A stretch of 58,112 nucleotides of DNA, from the NCBI GenBank assembly GCA_021774195.1, contig JAJFJJ010000056.1, forward strand, positions 1 to 58,112, written 5' to 3'. The position numbers and the translations under genes are program-made. This DNA comes from Nitrosomonas sp. Lineage in GTDB: Bacteria; Pseudomonadota; Gammaproteobacteria; Burkholderiales; Nitrosomonadaceae. Below the pieces are notes generated by a model that saw only the letters and a list, made by a program, of their open reading frames with translations, was not told the origin of the DNA and ran no database searches. This document shows positions 44,888 through 53,801 of the stretch, piece by piece. Each line of letters begins with the position of its first letter. The first letter of the stretch is position 1.

Positions 44888-45026
44888 ACGATTTAGCTTA
44901 CCCCTAGAATTCACCATTTCTGTGTTACAAAATGATCATTTGCACGTGTAAACTCACATTTTGTGCCTTGAACTGATGAATTCTAGGGGCAATCAGAACA
45001 GTTACCGAAATATGCTGAATAGTTAC
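44888..45026 (+). repeat. ~138-bp palindromic repeat, copy 2 (after lepB)
   Basis: The better preserved copy. CCCCTAGAATTCA (44901-44913) and its exact complement TGAATTCTAGGGG (44977-44989) form a 13-bp outer stem, with inner complementary blocks ACAAAATG and CATTTTGT. The whole can fold as a nested hairpin. A left-end fragment recurs at 54643. Confidence 0.85.
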
Positions 45027-45052
45027 TGATTTTCTTTATTTAGGAGGAAGGC

Positions 45053-45412
45053 ATGGCGCTGCAAAATCAGAAAGGGTTTAGCTTGTCTGGGTTGTTGATG
45101 TGGTCGGTTGCTCTAGTGTTAGCTGCGATTCTGGGTATGAAAGTGGTGCCTGTATATATCGAAAATGCTACGATTAAAAAAAATTTGGTTGCCGTTGTTA
45201 ATGATGCCAGTCTACAGAATGCATCCGCCAGCCAATTAAGGAATTCCTTTGCAAAACGTGCGCGCATTGATAATATCGATGTAATAACGACAAAAGATAT
45301 TGTGATAAAAAAAGAGAAGGGTAATTTGATCTTGAGTACTAATTACATTGTTTTGGTGCCACTGGTCGCAAATGTTTCGTTACATTTTGATTTTGAAACG
45401 AGTAGTGAATGA
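45053..45412 (+). CDS. DUF4845 protein
   Basis: A 119-residue protein with one N-terminal membrane helix (SLSGLLMWSVALVLAAILGMKVVPVY, about residues 10-35) preceded by a pilin-like QKGFSLSGLL start, and a small periplasmic domain (about residues 50-119). Proteins of this family lie between lepB and rnc in many betaproteobacteria and pseudomonads; their function is unknown. GGAGG precedes the ATG. The arrangement supports conserved linkage rather than a proven role with RNase III. Confidence 0.85.
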   Translation: MALQNQKGFSLSGLLMWSVALVLAAILGMKVVPVYIENATIKKNLVAVVNDASLQNASASQLRNSFAKRARIDNIDVITTKDIVIKKEKGNLILSTNYIVLVPLVANVSLHFDFETSSE

Positions 45413-45428
45413 TTGTTAGAGTGAAATC

Positions 45429-46121
45429 ATGCTTGGCGATAAGAAAGCATTATTAACCGCTTTCTGTAATCGCTTAGGGTATACTTTTACGCATCCCAAG
45501 CTATTGCGCGAGGCGTTAACTCATCGGAGTCTCGGTGTTTTACATAATGAACGTCTTGAATTTTTGGGGGATAGTGTTTTAAATTGTGCCGTTGCTGGAT
45601 TAGTGTTTAGGCGCTTTCCAGAGATTCCAGAAGGATATTTATCTCGACTTCGCGCCAACCTGGTTAATCAGCAAGCGCTGTCTGATTTGGCGCTTGAATT
45701 GGAGATGGATCAATTGATTTTGCTGGGTGAAGGTGAAATGAAAAGTGGTGGCAGTCGTCGCCCATCGATACTTGCCGATGCTTTTGAAGCGGTGTTAGGG
45801 GGTATTTATCTGGATAGTGATTTTGCCAGTGCTGAGGCCGTTGTGGTAAAGCTATACACGCCAATGATTGAGCAGATTGATTCAAGTTCGCAAGGAAAAG
45901 ACCCTAAAACGCTGCTGCAAGAATTTTTACAGTGTCGAAAGGTGGCATTACCTGAATACGTAGTTGTTAATACGCTGGGTAAGGCACATCAGCAGAAATT
46001 TAAAGTAGAATGTGTTATTCCTAAATTTAATGTTCGTACTTTAGGTGAAGGTGCTAGTCGGCGAAGTGCAGAGCAGGCTGCGGCAAAATTGGCGTACGAG
46101 CAGGTTTGTGCGCATCATTAA
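45429..46121 (+). CDS. rnc: Ribonuclease III
   Basis: A 230-residue double-strand-specific endoribonuclease. The catalytic signature [13 protein letters not shown] (Glu44, Asp48) and the second site [13 protein letters not shown] (about residues 117-129) are intact. A double-stranded-RNA-binding domain occupies the last 70 residues ([20 protein letters not shown] to [15 protein letters not shown]). It matures rRNA precursors and cleaves some mRNAs. It precedes era by 63 bp. Confidence 0.97.
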   Translation: MLGDKKALLTAFCNRLGYTFTHPKLLREALTHRSLGVLHNERLEFLGDSVLNCAVAGLVFRRFPEIPEGYLSRLRANLVNQQALSDLALELEMDQLILLGEGEMKSGGSRRPSILADAFEAVLGGIYLDSDFASAEAVVVKLYTPMIEQIDSSSQGKDPKTLLQEFLQCRKVALPEYVVVNTLGKAHQQKFKVECVIPKFNVRTLGEGASRRSAEQAAAKLAYEQVCAHH

Positions 46122-46184
46122 ACCAGTAAGGTTTTATTAGTATGATCCCTCTTTGTTGTTACGCTGTTTCTCAGGTTCCGTTTG

Positions 46185-47075
46185 ATGACTAACCCACAGT
46201 TTCGTACGGGTTATATTGCCATTGTTGGCAGGCCAAATGTTGGTAAATCAACATTATTGAATTACCTTGTTCAGCAGAAGATTAGTATTACCTCCAAAAA
46301 GGCGCAAACTACGCGCTATCGAATAAACGGTATCCGAACCGATCATCAGTCGCAATGTATATTTGTTGACACGCCTGGATTTCAAAAACAATATGTTAAT
46401 CGTTTAAACACAGCGATGAATCGTGTCGTGACACAGAGCATGCAAGATGTTGATGTGGTCTTATTTGTTATTGAAGCAGCGCGTTTTGATCAACGTGATG
46501 GTTTGGTGTTAAAGCTATTGCCAAAAGATATACCGGTCATCCTTGTGGTTAATAAAATAGACTGCTTGGCGGATAAGAATGTATTGCTCCCTTTTCTTAA
46601 AGATATGGGAGAGCAATTCAATTTTGCGGCGATTATTCCTGTGAGTGCCGTGCAGGGAACACAAACCTCAGAGCTACTTGAAACGATTCGATCCTATCTA
46701 CCAGAGGCAGCCCCTTTTTTTGCTGAAGATGAATATACTGATCGTAGCGAACGCTTTATTGCTGCCGAATTGTTGCGTGAAAAATTGTTTCGTCTGATTG
46801 GTGATGAAATACCGTATTCAACCAGTGTTGTGATTGAGCAATTCCAGCAACAAGGACATTTACGTAAAATTTATGCCAGTATTTTGGTTGATAAATCCGG
46901 TCAGAAAGCGATTGTGATTGGTAAGAATGGGGAGAAGCTTAAATTAATTGCTAGTCAAGCGCGTAAAGATATGGAAAAATCTTTTGGTCATAAAGTATAT
47001 CTTGAGGTCTGGGTAAAAGTCAGAAGTGGATGGGCAGATAATGCCCATGTGTTAAAGAGCTTGGGTCATGAATAA
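46185..47075 (+). CDS. era: GTPase Era
   Basis: A 296-residue GTPase of small-subunit assembly. G1 is [12 protein letters not shown], with [15 protein letters not shown] (G2), DTPGFQKQ (G3) and NKIDCLAD (G4). The C-terminal KH domain includes [30 protein letters not shown], which binds the 3' end of 16S rRNA. The ATG at 46185 is taken as start; a TTG immediately before is less likely. The gene usually found next, recO, is absent: pdxJ starts 38 bp on. Confidence 0.97.
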   Translation: MTNPQFRTGYIAIVGRPNVGKSTLLNYLVQQKISITSKKAQTTRYRINGIRTDHQSQCIFVDTPGFQKQYVNRLNTAMNRVVTQSMQDVDVVLFVIEAARFDQRDGLVLKLLPKDIPVILVVNKIDCLADKNVLLPFLKDMGEQFNFAAIIPVSAVQGTQTSELLETIRSYLPEAAPFFAEDEYTDRSERFIAAELLREKLFRLIGDEIPYSTSVVIEQFQQQGHLRKIYASILVDKSGQKAIVIGKNGEKLKLIASQARKDMEKSFGHKVYLEVWVKVRSGWADNAHVLKSLGHE

Positions 47076-47113
47076 GTCGTTTTACTTGGTGTGTTTTTGA
47101 GGGCAAAGAGATC

Positions 47114-47839
47114 ATGATTGAACTGGGTGTGAATATTGATCATGTGGCAACATTAAGGCAGGCGCGAGGCACAACATATCCCAGTCCTATTGATGCTGCA
47201 TTAATTGCGGAGCAGGCGGGTGCGGATGCTATTACACTTCATTTACGTGAAGACCGGAGGCATATCCAAGATCAAGACGTCGAAATATTGCGTGCCAGGC
47301 TGACGACCAGAATGAATCTGGAGAGTGCGGTCACCGATGAAATGGTCGATATTGCCTTACGGATTAATCCACATGATATTTGTCTGGTTCCCGAGAGGCG
47401 TGAAGAATTAACCACAGAGGGTGGTTTGGATGTGATTAAGCATTTTAATCAAGTGAGTCACGCATGTGATCGGCTTGGTGCGGCAGGTATACGTGTGTCA
47501 TTGTTTATTAATGCTGATGAAGCTCAAATTGAAGCGGCAAAAAGAGCCAATGCGCCGGTGATCGAGATTCATACCGGTGGTTATGCGGATGCGGCAACAT
47601 CCGAAGCACAAAAAGAAGAATTGTCGCGAATTTACCATGCGGTTAATTTTGGTTTAGATCAGGGATTAAAAGTTAACGCTGGACATGGTTTGCATTATCA
47701 GAATGTGCAATCGATTGCGAGAATTCCAGGGATTGCTGAACTGAATATTGGTCATGCCATTATTGGTCATGCTATTTTTGTTGGCCTTGAGAATGCCGTT
47801 AAAGAGATGAAACATTTGATTCAAGAGGCGTGTGTGTGA
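47114..47839 (+). CDS. pdxJ: Pyridoxine 5'-phosphate synthase
   Basis: A 241-residue TIM-barrel enzyme that joins 1-deoxyxylulose phosphate and aminoacetone phosphate to make pyridoxine phosphate. Family stretches are [16 protein letters not shown] at the start, [46 protein letters not shown] and [11 protein letters not shown]. The last codons overlap the acpS start (GTGA). Length is normal. Confidence 0.97.
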   Translation: MIELGVNIDHVATLRQARGTTYPSPIDAALIAEQAGADAITLHLREDRRHIQDQDVEILRARLTTRMNLESAVTDEMVDIALRINPHDICLVPERREELTTEGGLDVIKHFNQVSHACDRLGAAGIRVSLFINADEAQIEAAKRANAPVIEIHTGGYADAATSEAQKEELSRIYHAVNFGLDQGLKVNAGHGLHYQNVQSIARIPGIAELNIGHAIIGHAIFVGLENAVKEMKHLIQEACV

Positions 47840-48213
47840 TCTATGGTATTGGCACAGATATTGTCGACCCAGTTAGAATTGCAGCTTCATTGGAGCGATA
47901 TGGCGAAAAATTTGCCCGCCGAATTCTGACCAACAGTGAATGGGTCGAGTATAGTAATAGCAGTAAACCGGTTGTTTTTCTGGCCGGTCGATTTGCTGCC
48001 AAGGAGGCATTTTCCAAGGCGATGGGGACAGGTTTACGTTATCCGGTAAGCCTAGACTTTATTACGGTAACGCATGATGATCTGGGAAAGCCATTTTTCA
48101 AATTTCATGCTGATCTTGATCAATTTATTGATGAACGCGGTGTTACCAATCATCATTTATCGATTAGTGATGAGATGAATCTTACTTGTGCTTTTGTTAT
48201 TCTGGAGAAATAA
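47836..48213 (+). CDS. acpS: Holo-[acyl-carrier-protein] synthase
   Basis: A 125-residue enzyme that attaches phosphopantetheine from CoA to ACP. The start is the GTG overlapping the pdxJ stop, giving [15 protein letters not shown]; the GTG two codons earlier is also possible. The metal-binding Asp is in GTDIV (residue about 8) and the second acidic site is [15 protein letters not shown]. It acts as a trimer. Operon position between pdxJ and nagZ is usual. Confidence 0.96.
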   Translation: MIYGIGTDIVDPVRIAASLERYGEKFARRILTNSEWVEYSNSSKPVVFLAGRFAAKEAFSKAMGTGLRYPVSLDFITVTHDDLGKPFFKFHADLDQFIDERGVTNHHLSISDEMNLTCAFVILEK

Positions 48214-48215
48214 CT

Positions 48216-49262
48216 ATGTCACTCGGGCCAGTAATGCTCGATATCGAGGGTACGCAACTCACTGATGATGATGTCAGAAGACTTAAGCATCCTTTAACCG
48301 GTGGGGTTATTCTTTTTTCCAGAAACTATGACAATCACCGTCAACTGGCCGAACTGACCAGTCACATCCATTCCCTGAGAAGCCCACATTTACTGATTGC
48401 AGTCGATCATGAAGGTGGACGAGTACAACGTTTCCGAAAAGATTTTACATGCTTGCCGCCAATGCGTGAGTTGGGTTTGGTTTGGGACAAAAATCCAACA
48501 CGGGCGAAACACCTGGCTAAACAAGTTGGTTTTGTGCTGGCGGCTGAATTAAATACCTGTGGTGTTGACTTGAGTTTTACCCCAGTATTAGATGTGGATC
48601 ATGGGCAAAGTTGTGTCATTGGTGATCGTGCTTTTCATCGTGATCCTCACGTGATTATTGAGCTGGCCCATCATTTAATGATGGGGTTGAAACAAGGCGG
48701 TATGTTGGCTGTGGGCAAGCATTTTCCTGGTCATGGTTATATTCAGGCGGATTCACATCTCGAGCGATCTATTGATAATCGCAATTATGTAGATATCGAG
48801 GCTGACGATCTCGTTCCATTTCGTTCAATGATCAATTTTGGTATTGCTGGCATTATGTCGGCACATGTCATTTATCCACAAGTCGACCAATATCCCGCCG
48901 GTTTTTCCAGAACCTGGCTACAAAATATTCTCCGTGAAGACTTGCAATTTGATGGCTGTATCTTTAGCGATGACCTTAGCATGCATGGTGTCGCTCATTT
49001 CAATTCCATAAATTCACGTGCAAAAGCTGCTTTAAATGCCGGTTGTGACATGATTCTGGTATGCAACAATCCGCAATCCTCTGATGAACTGTTGTCATCT
49101 TTACAGTGGGACATGTCGGCGATTAGTCTGGCTCGTCTGGCTAGAATGCATAGCAAAAAATATTTTGAATCAATGATAAAGCTGCGAGAAAGTAAAGAAT
49201 TTGTGCATGCGGTCAGGCAGATTGGGGGACTTGGACAAAGAAATGATGAGTTGCCGTTATAG
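48216..49262 (+). CDS. nagZ: Beta-N-acetylhexosaminidase NagZ
   Basis: A 348-residue glycoside hydrolase family 3 enzyme that removes GlcNAc from muropeptides in the cytoplasm, part of cell-wall recycling and of beta-lactamase induction signals. The start is chosen for GGAGAAATAACT before ATG. Diagnostic stretches are [34 protein letters not shown] with the acid/base His, and [10 protein letters not shown] with the nucleophile Asp. It ends the long block that began at lepA. Confidence 0.97.
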   Translation: MSLGPVMLDIEGTQLTDDDVRRLKHPLTGGVILFSRNYDNHRQLAELTSHIHSLRSPHLLIAVDHEGGRVQRFRKDFTCLPPMRELGLVWDKNPTRAKHLAKQVGFVLAAELNTCGVDLSFTPVLDVDHGQSCVIGDRAFHRDPHVIIELAHHLMMGLKQGGMLAVGKHFPGHGYIQADSHLERSIDNRNYVDIEADDLVPFRSMINFGIAGIMSAHVIYPQVDQYPAGFSRTWLQNILREDLQFDGCIFSDDLSMHGVAHFNSINSRAKAALNAGCDMILVCNNPQSSDELLSSLQWDMSAISLARLARMHSKKYFESMIKLRESKEFVHAVRQIGGLGQRNDELPL

Positions 49263-49343
49263 AGACGGTCACGATTATTCTTTAAATTCGTGAGCGATGT
49301 GAAAAAAATCACTTTGTTTTCACAGTTTGCGTATTAGACTAAT

Positions 49344-49357
49344 CCATATTAATATGG
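49344..49357. promoter_or_regulatory. 14-bp palindrome upstream of the peroxidase-P450 cluster
   Basis: CCATATTAATATGG is a perfect palindrome 173 bp before the first gene of the cluster, within a 267-bp AT-rich gap that must hold its promoter. A second inverted pair, GCCATTT/AAATGGC (about 49428-49446), lies closer to the gene. Either could be an operator; no regulator gene is adjacent. Confidence 0.4.
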
Positions 49358-49529
49358 TTTGTAATTTTAAAAATGTTGATAATTCAAAGTTGTAATTAAT
49401 AAAGTTAATGTGTTGTTTAACTGTTGGCCATTTTTATATAAATGGCTGATTTTGACTAACCATTGAGAATGTAAGGTCTGTAAAAAGTAAGCTATGTAAA
49501 ATTTAACGTCACACTTTCAAGGAGCTTCT

Positions 49530-50180
49530 ATGTCAAATATCGCTGGCAAGGCTTATGCCATGAATGTTATTACACCGATACCCTGGTACAAGGTATGGTT
49601 AAATCGCCTTATTTTCTGGGCAGCGCTTAAAATACCAAACGTACTAAACGGATTGCTAACTTTATCTTTGATCCATTACGCACGTTGGGTCATTATTCCA
49701 CGTGACAAATTTCCCCGCCTTGATCCTAGTCAACCCAAAGAGGATCTGAATTATTCTTACATGCTGTTTTTCAGCAACTTTAACGGTAGTTGGGATCAGT
49801 ACGTCGATTCATTTACTTTTGCTATTCCTTCTGGGCTAGATCTTTTCTGGAAGATGAATGTCAAGTACCCCAAATCAGTACCACTGACACCATTCCATAA
49901 TTACATTCAGCACAATCAGATCGATACCGCACATTACTATAATGCTTATCCAATGGCAGCTTCTAATGATGTGAAATCAGCTAAAAATGTCAAAAAAGCA
50001 TTGATCGACTTTAATGCCGCATCCAGTAATAAATCACCTGATGAATTTCTCGAAGATTACAATAAATTATTGAACCAGTTGCAGAATGATTTTGGAGAGA
50101 TGCGTCCTACACCAATTGTTAGCTTGGCGGCACAAGCTGTTAAGGAACGTGTTATGGAAGAGCAAAGACAGTCGCATTAA
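49530..50180 (+). CDS. Uncharacterised protein, first of a paralogous pair in the DyP-P450 cluster
   Basis: I can name no function for this 216-residue protein. It starts MSNIAGKAYAMNVITPIPWY, has a hydrophobic stretch at about residues 22-55 (WLNRLIFWAALKIPN, LLTLSLIHYARWVII) that could lie on or in the membrane, and a motif FFSNFNGSWDQYVDSF near residue 80. The second half has FHNYIQHNQID and a helical charged tail. The next gene product shares the start pattern (GKA-x-A-x-x-V-x-x-PI), the F-x-x-NF-x-G-x-x-D-x-Y motif and the Y-x-x-x-x-Q-x-D block, so the two are paralogues. AAGGAG precedes the ATG. It leads the cluster with a DyP peroxidase and a P450, which suggests a role in the same oxidation pathway. 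Confidence 0.75.
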   Translation: MSNIAGKAYAMNVITPIPWYKVWLNRLIFWAALKIPNVLNGLLTLSLIHYARWVIIPRDKFPRLDPSQPKEDLNYSYMLFFSNFNGSWDQYVDSFTFAIPSGLDLFWKMNVKYPKSVPLTPFHNYIQHNQIDTAHYYNAYPMAASNDVKSAKNVKKALIDFNAASSNKSPDEFLEDYNKLLNQLQNDFGEMRPTPIVSLAAQAVKERVMEEQRQSH

Positions 50181-50206
50181 TCATTTGAGAAAAGGGAGTA
50201 ATCATC

Positions 50207-50911
50207 ATGGCGAATACAAGTGGTAAAGCAACGGCATTAACCGTTCTCTCTCCAATTGTTAACCAAATTATAGATGGCAAATCATGTGCGGATATCACGC
50301 GTGAACGTTGTTATCGCTTACCTATTCATGAAAAAAGTCCATTGGCAAAAGTGCCTAATACTTATTTGGCGCGTTTATTTGTATTAGATAATGTCTATTA
50401 TGAATCATTGACGGCTAGTGATTCAATCTTTAACTTTTCTGAAATTACCTCTATTTTTTCGGATTCTGCACGTCTTAAGGCCTTGCCACGCAAGGATCAA
50501 TTGAAATCAAAATACCTGGTGTTTTCTACTAACTTTCATGGTGATTTAGATGAGTATCTGACCGGTATGTGGGAAAAATGGTCCTATGATGACAATGGGC
50601 AGCAAAGAGGCGTTCAGCATATTTGGGAGCATTGTGTCGCTTTTGACGGGGTAAAAGATAGTAGTAGCTTCATTAGTTACATGAAGAGATGCCAATTAGA
50701 CGCAACGTTATTCTTTAACGGTTCAACGGATGATTCATTACAAGAACAGCTCAAATCACTCTATTTAAAACAAGAGTTTTCAAAGTTTGCAGCAGCGAAC
50801 CAGGGGAAAAGTGCGGCAGACTTACAGCAGGCATTTAAAGTCTTTATTGAAAAGGTTCAGCCTGAGAATTTGGATCAACCTTCCTGGGTGCCTGGACAAT
50901 CGACACCATAG
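50207..50911 (+). CDS. Uncharacterised protein, second of a paralogous pair in the DyP-P450 cluster
   Basis: A 234-residue protein of the same family as the preceding one: MANTSGKATALTVLSPIV, then LVFSTNFHGDLDEYLTGMW near residue 105, then SYMKRCQLDATLFFNGS near residue 150, and a helical C-terminus (QQAFKVFIEKVQ). It lacks the hydrophobic N-terminal segment of its neighbour and carries instead a polar stretch (residues 20-95). No catalytic motif is evident. Its spacing (26 bp after the first, 59 bp before the peroxidase) and GGGAG ribosome site support one transcript. The pair may form a heteromer, with the first contacting the membrane; that is inference. Confidence 0.75.
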   Translation: MANTSGKATALTVLSPIVNQIIDGKSCADITRERCYRLPIHEKSPLAKVPNTYLARLFVLDNVYYESLTASDSIFNFSEITSIFSDSARLKALPRKDQLKSKYLVFSTNFHGDLDEYLTGMWEKWSYDDNGQQRGVQHIWEHCVAFDGVKDSSSFISYMKRCQLDATLFFNGSTDDSLQEQLKSLYLKQEFSKFAAANQGKSAADLQQAFKVFIEKVQPENLDQPSWVPGQSTP

Positions 50912-50970
50912 ACTTACTTTCGTTGATAAACAATAGAAAATTTTGTTAACAAATAAATGAGAATTTAATC

Positions 50971-52488
50971 ATGACACAGAATTTAGATTTAACGGATATT
51001 CAGGGAAACATTGTAAAAGCCTATGGGTCTTCTGGGTTCTTTAAGGCACGTTATTTGTTTTTGCGGGTGGATGATGGCGATAAGGGAAGAGATTTTGTTG
51101 GTGCGATTACTTCAAAGGTTACTTCTGCTAATGAGAAATTAAAAGGAGACGACGCGCTGACAGTGACAACGAATATGGCATTTACTTATGCTGGATTGCA
51201 AGCGTTAGAGTTGCCAACCGCTTCATTAGTTGGTTTCCCAAGTGATTTTGTCATGGGTATGAGTAAGCGTAAAGATATCTTGGGTGATGATGGCCCCAGT
51301 GATCCAAAGTATTGGGACAAAATATGGCAAGAGAAAGTGCATATCTGGATTTCGATTAATGGTAAGACATCGGATGTGGTTGAAGAACGCTATCAATGGA
51401 TTTTGCAACAGATTAAAGCCACTGGTGGTGTGACCTTGTTACGAGGCCATTGTGGTGAAGATGGCAATGGTAATGCGGTAGATGATTTGCCCTATCAGGA
51501 TGCCAGTGTGTTGTATGAAAAAGATGGTGTGACACCGACTGCAAAAGAACATTTTGGTTATACCGATGGTATTGGCGATCCTGTTTTTGACGGGCAAACA
51601 AATAATGCCGCACGTGTGATAGGGCGTGGAAAATTAACCCGTTCTGGGGACTGGGTTCCACTTGCTACGGGTGAATTTATCTTGGGCCATGTGGATGAGG
51701 CGATGGAATATCCGCAGACGGCACCTAGACCGGACTTGTTGTCGAATAACGGGACTTACATGGTCTATCGTAAATTACACGAAAATGTCGGTACCTTTAA
51801 TAAATTTTTGGATGAGCAAAGTAAGGATTATCCAGGTGGTAAGGAATTATTGGCCGCGAAATTTTCAGGCCGTTGGCGAGATAACGGTGCGCCACTGGTT
51901 CACACCCCTGATAATGAGAGTAAAGCCGAGTGGGATAAAAAATTCGCAGCGGCTGATGACGCGACACAAAAGAGAATGCTAACGGATTTTACTTATAATG
52001 AAGACATCAGCGGTGCCAAATGTCCATTTAGTGCACATACTCGTCGTATTAACCCACGCGGCTCTTTAGAGTATGGTGTTAAAGACGCGTTTCATACCCC
52101 TGGCGCATTGGTTGATCGCCGTCGTATCCTGCGTCGCGGTTTGCCGTATGGCAAGGTGAAAGATGAAACCAGTGATAAGGGTAATCACGGGATTATATTT
52201 ATGGCACTGAATGCGGATATTAAACGGCAGTTTGAGTTTGTTCAGCAGCAATGGATTAATTATGCTAATGATTTTAAACAGGGAAATGATAAGGAAGTTT
52301 TACTTGGCAACCATAGCAGTAAAGATCCCGGAAAAGTGGTTTTGCAAGTAGAACCTGGTTCCGGTAAGCCGCCACATTTTGTGAATAATATTCCTCGTTT
52401 AGTAGAAACGCGCGGTGGCGACTATTTTTTCATACCGAGTATTGGTGCATTGAAATTGATTGCTGGTGGTCTTGTCGATCCAACTTGA
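50971..52488 (+). CDS. DyP-type heme peroxidase
   Basis: A 505-residue peroxidase of the dye-decolourising family. The hallmark GxxDG is GYTDG at 196-200, where Asp199 is the acid-base residue; the proximal heme ligand is His356 in CPFSAHTRRINPR, and the likely distal Arg lies in ILRRGLPYG. The start ITG-type segment DIQGNIVKAYGSSGFFKARYLFLRV is the usual N-terminal strand of the dimeric barrel. No Tat or Sec signal is present, so it is cytoplasmic. The length exceeds the compact bacterial classes (about 300-400) and resembles the larger C/D-type enzymes. It uses peroxide to oxidise a substrate not known here; the adjacent P450 and paralogous pair suggest a shared substrate. Confidence 0.93.
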   Translation: MTQNLDLTDIQGNIVKAYGSSGFFKARYLFLRVDDGDKGRDFVGAITSKVTSANEKLKGDDALTVTTNMAFTYAGLQALELPTASLVGFPSDFVMGMSKRKDILGDDGPSDPKYWDKIWQEKVHIWISINGKTSDVVEERYQWILQQIKATGGVTLLRGHCGEDGNGNAVDDLPYQDASVLYEKDGVTPTAKEHFGYTDGIGDPVFDGQTNNAARVIGRGKLTRSGDWVPLATGEFILGHVDEAMEYPQTAPRPDLLSNNGTYMVYRKLHENVGTFNKFLDEQSKDYPGGKELLAAKFSGRWRDNGAPLVHTPDNESKAEWDKKFAAADDATQKRMLTDFTYNEDISGAKCPFSAHTRRINPRGSLEYGVKDAFHTPGALVDRRRILRRGLPYGKVKDETSDKGNHGIIFMALNADIKRQFEFVQQQWINYANDFKQGNDKEVLLGNHSSKDPGKVVLQVEPGSGKPPHFVNNIPRLVETRGGDYFFIPSIGALKLIAGGLVDPT

Positions 52489-52583
52489 TCATTTATTTTG
52501 GTTGTTGAGTATATGGTGGAGTCAGGAGTTGACTTCGCCATATTTGAAGCTAATAACAGCAGGAAAACAATTGGGGTAATAAA

Positions 52584-53780
52584 ATGGCAGATTCTAAAGC
52601 AGCACAAGGCAAACTGGTTGCGTTGGTTTTTAAACATCTGGATGTGGTGTTTTCTATCCTTCGTTTTATCAAACCCAACGTGGTTTTTAAAGGCAACGCG
52701 TTGATTACCAGGTATGAAGATGTTACTGAAGTGTTGGAGCGTGATTGGGTTTTTCAGGTGCCGTATGCTGAGAAAATGGATAAGGTGACCAACGGCAGTA
52801 ACTTTTTCCTGGGTATGCAAGACACAGAGCAGTACACACGGGATGTCTCAAATATGCGCCTTACCGCCAGACGTGAAGATATCAGTGAAATTATTAAGCC
52901 GTTTGTGGACAAAACCAGCATGGATATTGTAGCTGCCAGTAACGGAAAAATGGATGTCGTGCAGGAGTTAAGCCGTGTAGTACCCACACGATTAATCGGT
53001 GAGTATTTTGGCACGCCCGGCTGGGACGAGACAGAATTTTCTGAAGCAGCAACCAACATGTTCCAGTATCTATTTTATCCCGATGACCCTGAAGTAGAAA
53101 AGAAGGCGTTAGAGTCGGCGGAAAAGACGCGTAATTATCTAGATCAAGCCATTGCAGAAAGAAAGGCTAACAGAACTTCTAATGATGATGTTTTGGAACG
53201 CTGTCTGAAGCTGCAAGATGCTGGAACGCCGGGTATGACGGATCTCGATATTCGCAACAACTTTATTGGCTTGATTATTGGTGCGATTCCAACCACCTCA
53301 AAGTGTGTGGCAGTCACATTAAATCATTTGTTTAATCATCCTGAATTGTTGGTCGAAGCACAACAAGCTGCACGGGCTGATGATGATGAAAAATTAATTC
53401 AATTTGTTCAGGAAAGTTTGCGCTTGAATGCTTTTGCAGCCGGAATACAACGGATCTGTGCGGAAGATTATGTGGTTGCTAAGGGTACCTTGCGTGCAAC
53501 TAAAATTCCGAAAGGGACTGTGGTGTTAGCGGCAACCCAGTCTGCCATGATGGACTGGCGCAAGATTAGAAAACCAAAGGAATTCCGTCTGGATCGCCCG
53601 GCTTATAGTTACATGCATTTCGGCTATGGGTTGCATACCTGTTTTGGACAATACATTAATTTGGCGCAGATTCCGGCCATTGTCAAAGCAGTTTTAAAAC
53701 GGAATGCGTTGCGTCGTGTGTCCGACATGAAAGTGGTTGAACCATTCCCGGTCAGTCTAGAAATTGAATTTGATCAATAG
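52584..53780 (+). CDS. Soluble cytochrome P450 with atypical I-helix
   Basis: A 398-residue P450 with no membrane anchor. The heme-thiolate loop is FGYGLHTCFG with Cys353, and the K-helix ExxR is Glu277-Ser-Leu-Arg280. The I-helix, normally (A/G)Gx(D/E)TT, reads GAIPTT (233-238): the Thr pair remains but the acidic residue that delivers protons for O2 cleavage is replaced by Pro. Such changes occur in P450s that work on hydroperoxides rather than O2. No ferredoxin or ferredoxin reductase gene is nearby, in line with an electron-independent reaction. It lies between the peroxidase and a GST-fold gene. Substrate unknown. Confidence 0.93.
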   Translation: MADSKAAQGKLVALVFKHLDVVFSILRFIKPNVVFKGNALITRYEDVTEVLERDWVFQVPYAEKMDKVTNGSNFFLGMQDTEQYTRDVSNMRLTARREDISEIIKPFVDKTSMDIVAASNGKMDVVQELSRVVPTRLIGEYFGTPGWDETEFSEAATNMFQYLFYPDDPEVEKKALESAEKTRNYLDQAIAERKANRTSNDDVLERCLKLQDAGTPGMTDLDIRNNFIGLIIGAIPTTSKCVAVTLNHLFNHPELLVEAQQAARADDDEKLIQFVQESLRLNAFAAGIQRICAEDYVVAKGTLRATKIPKGTVVLAATQSAMMDWRKIRKPKEFRLDRPAYSYMHFGYGLHTCFGQYINLAQIPAIVKAVLKRNALRRVSDMKVVEPFPVSLEIEFDQ

Positions 53781-53801
53781 AAATATTTAAAATGGTAAAT
53801 T

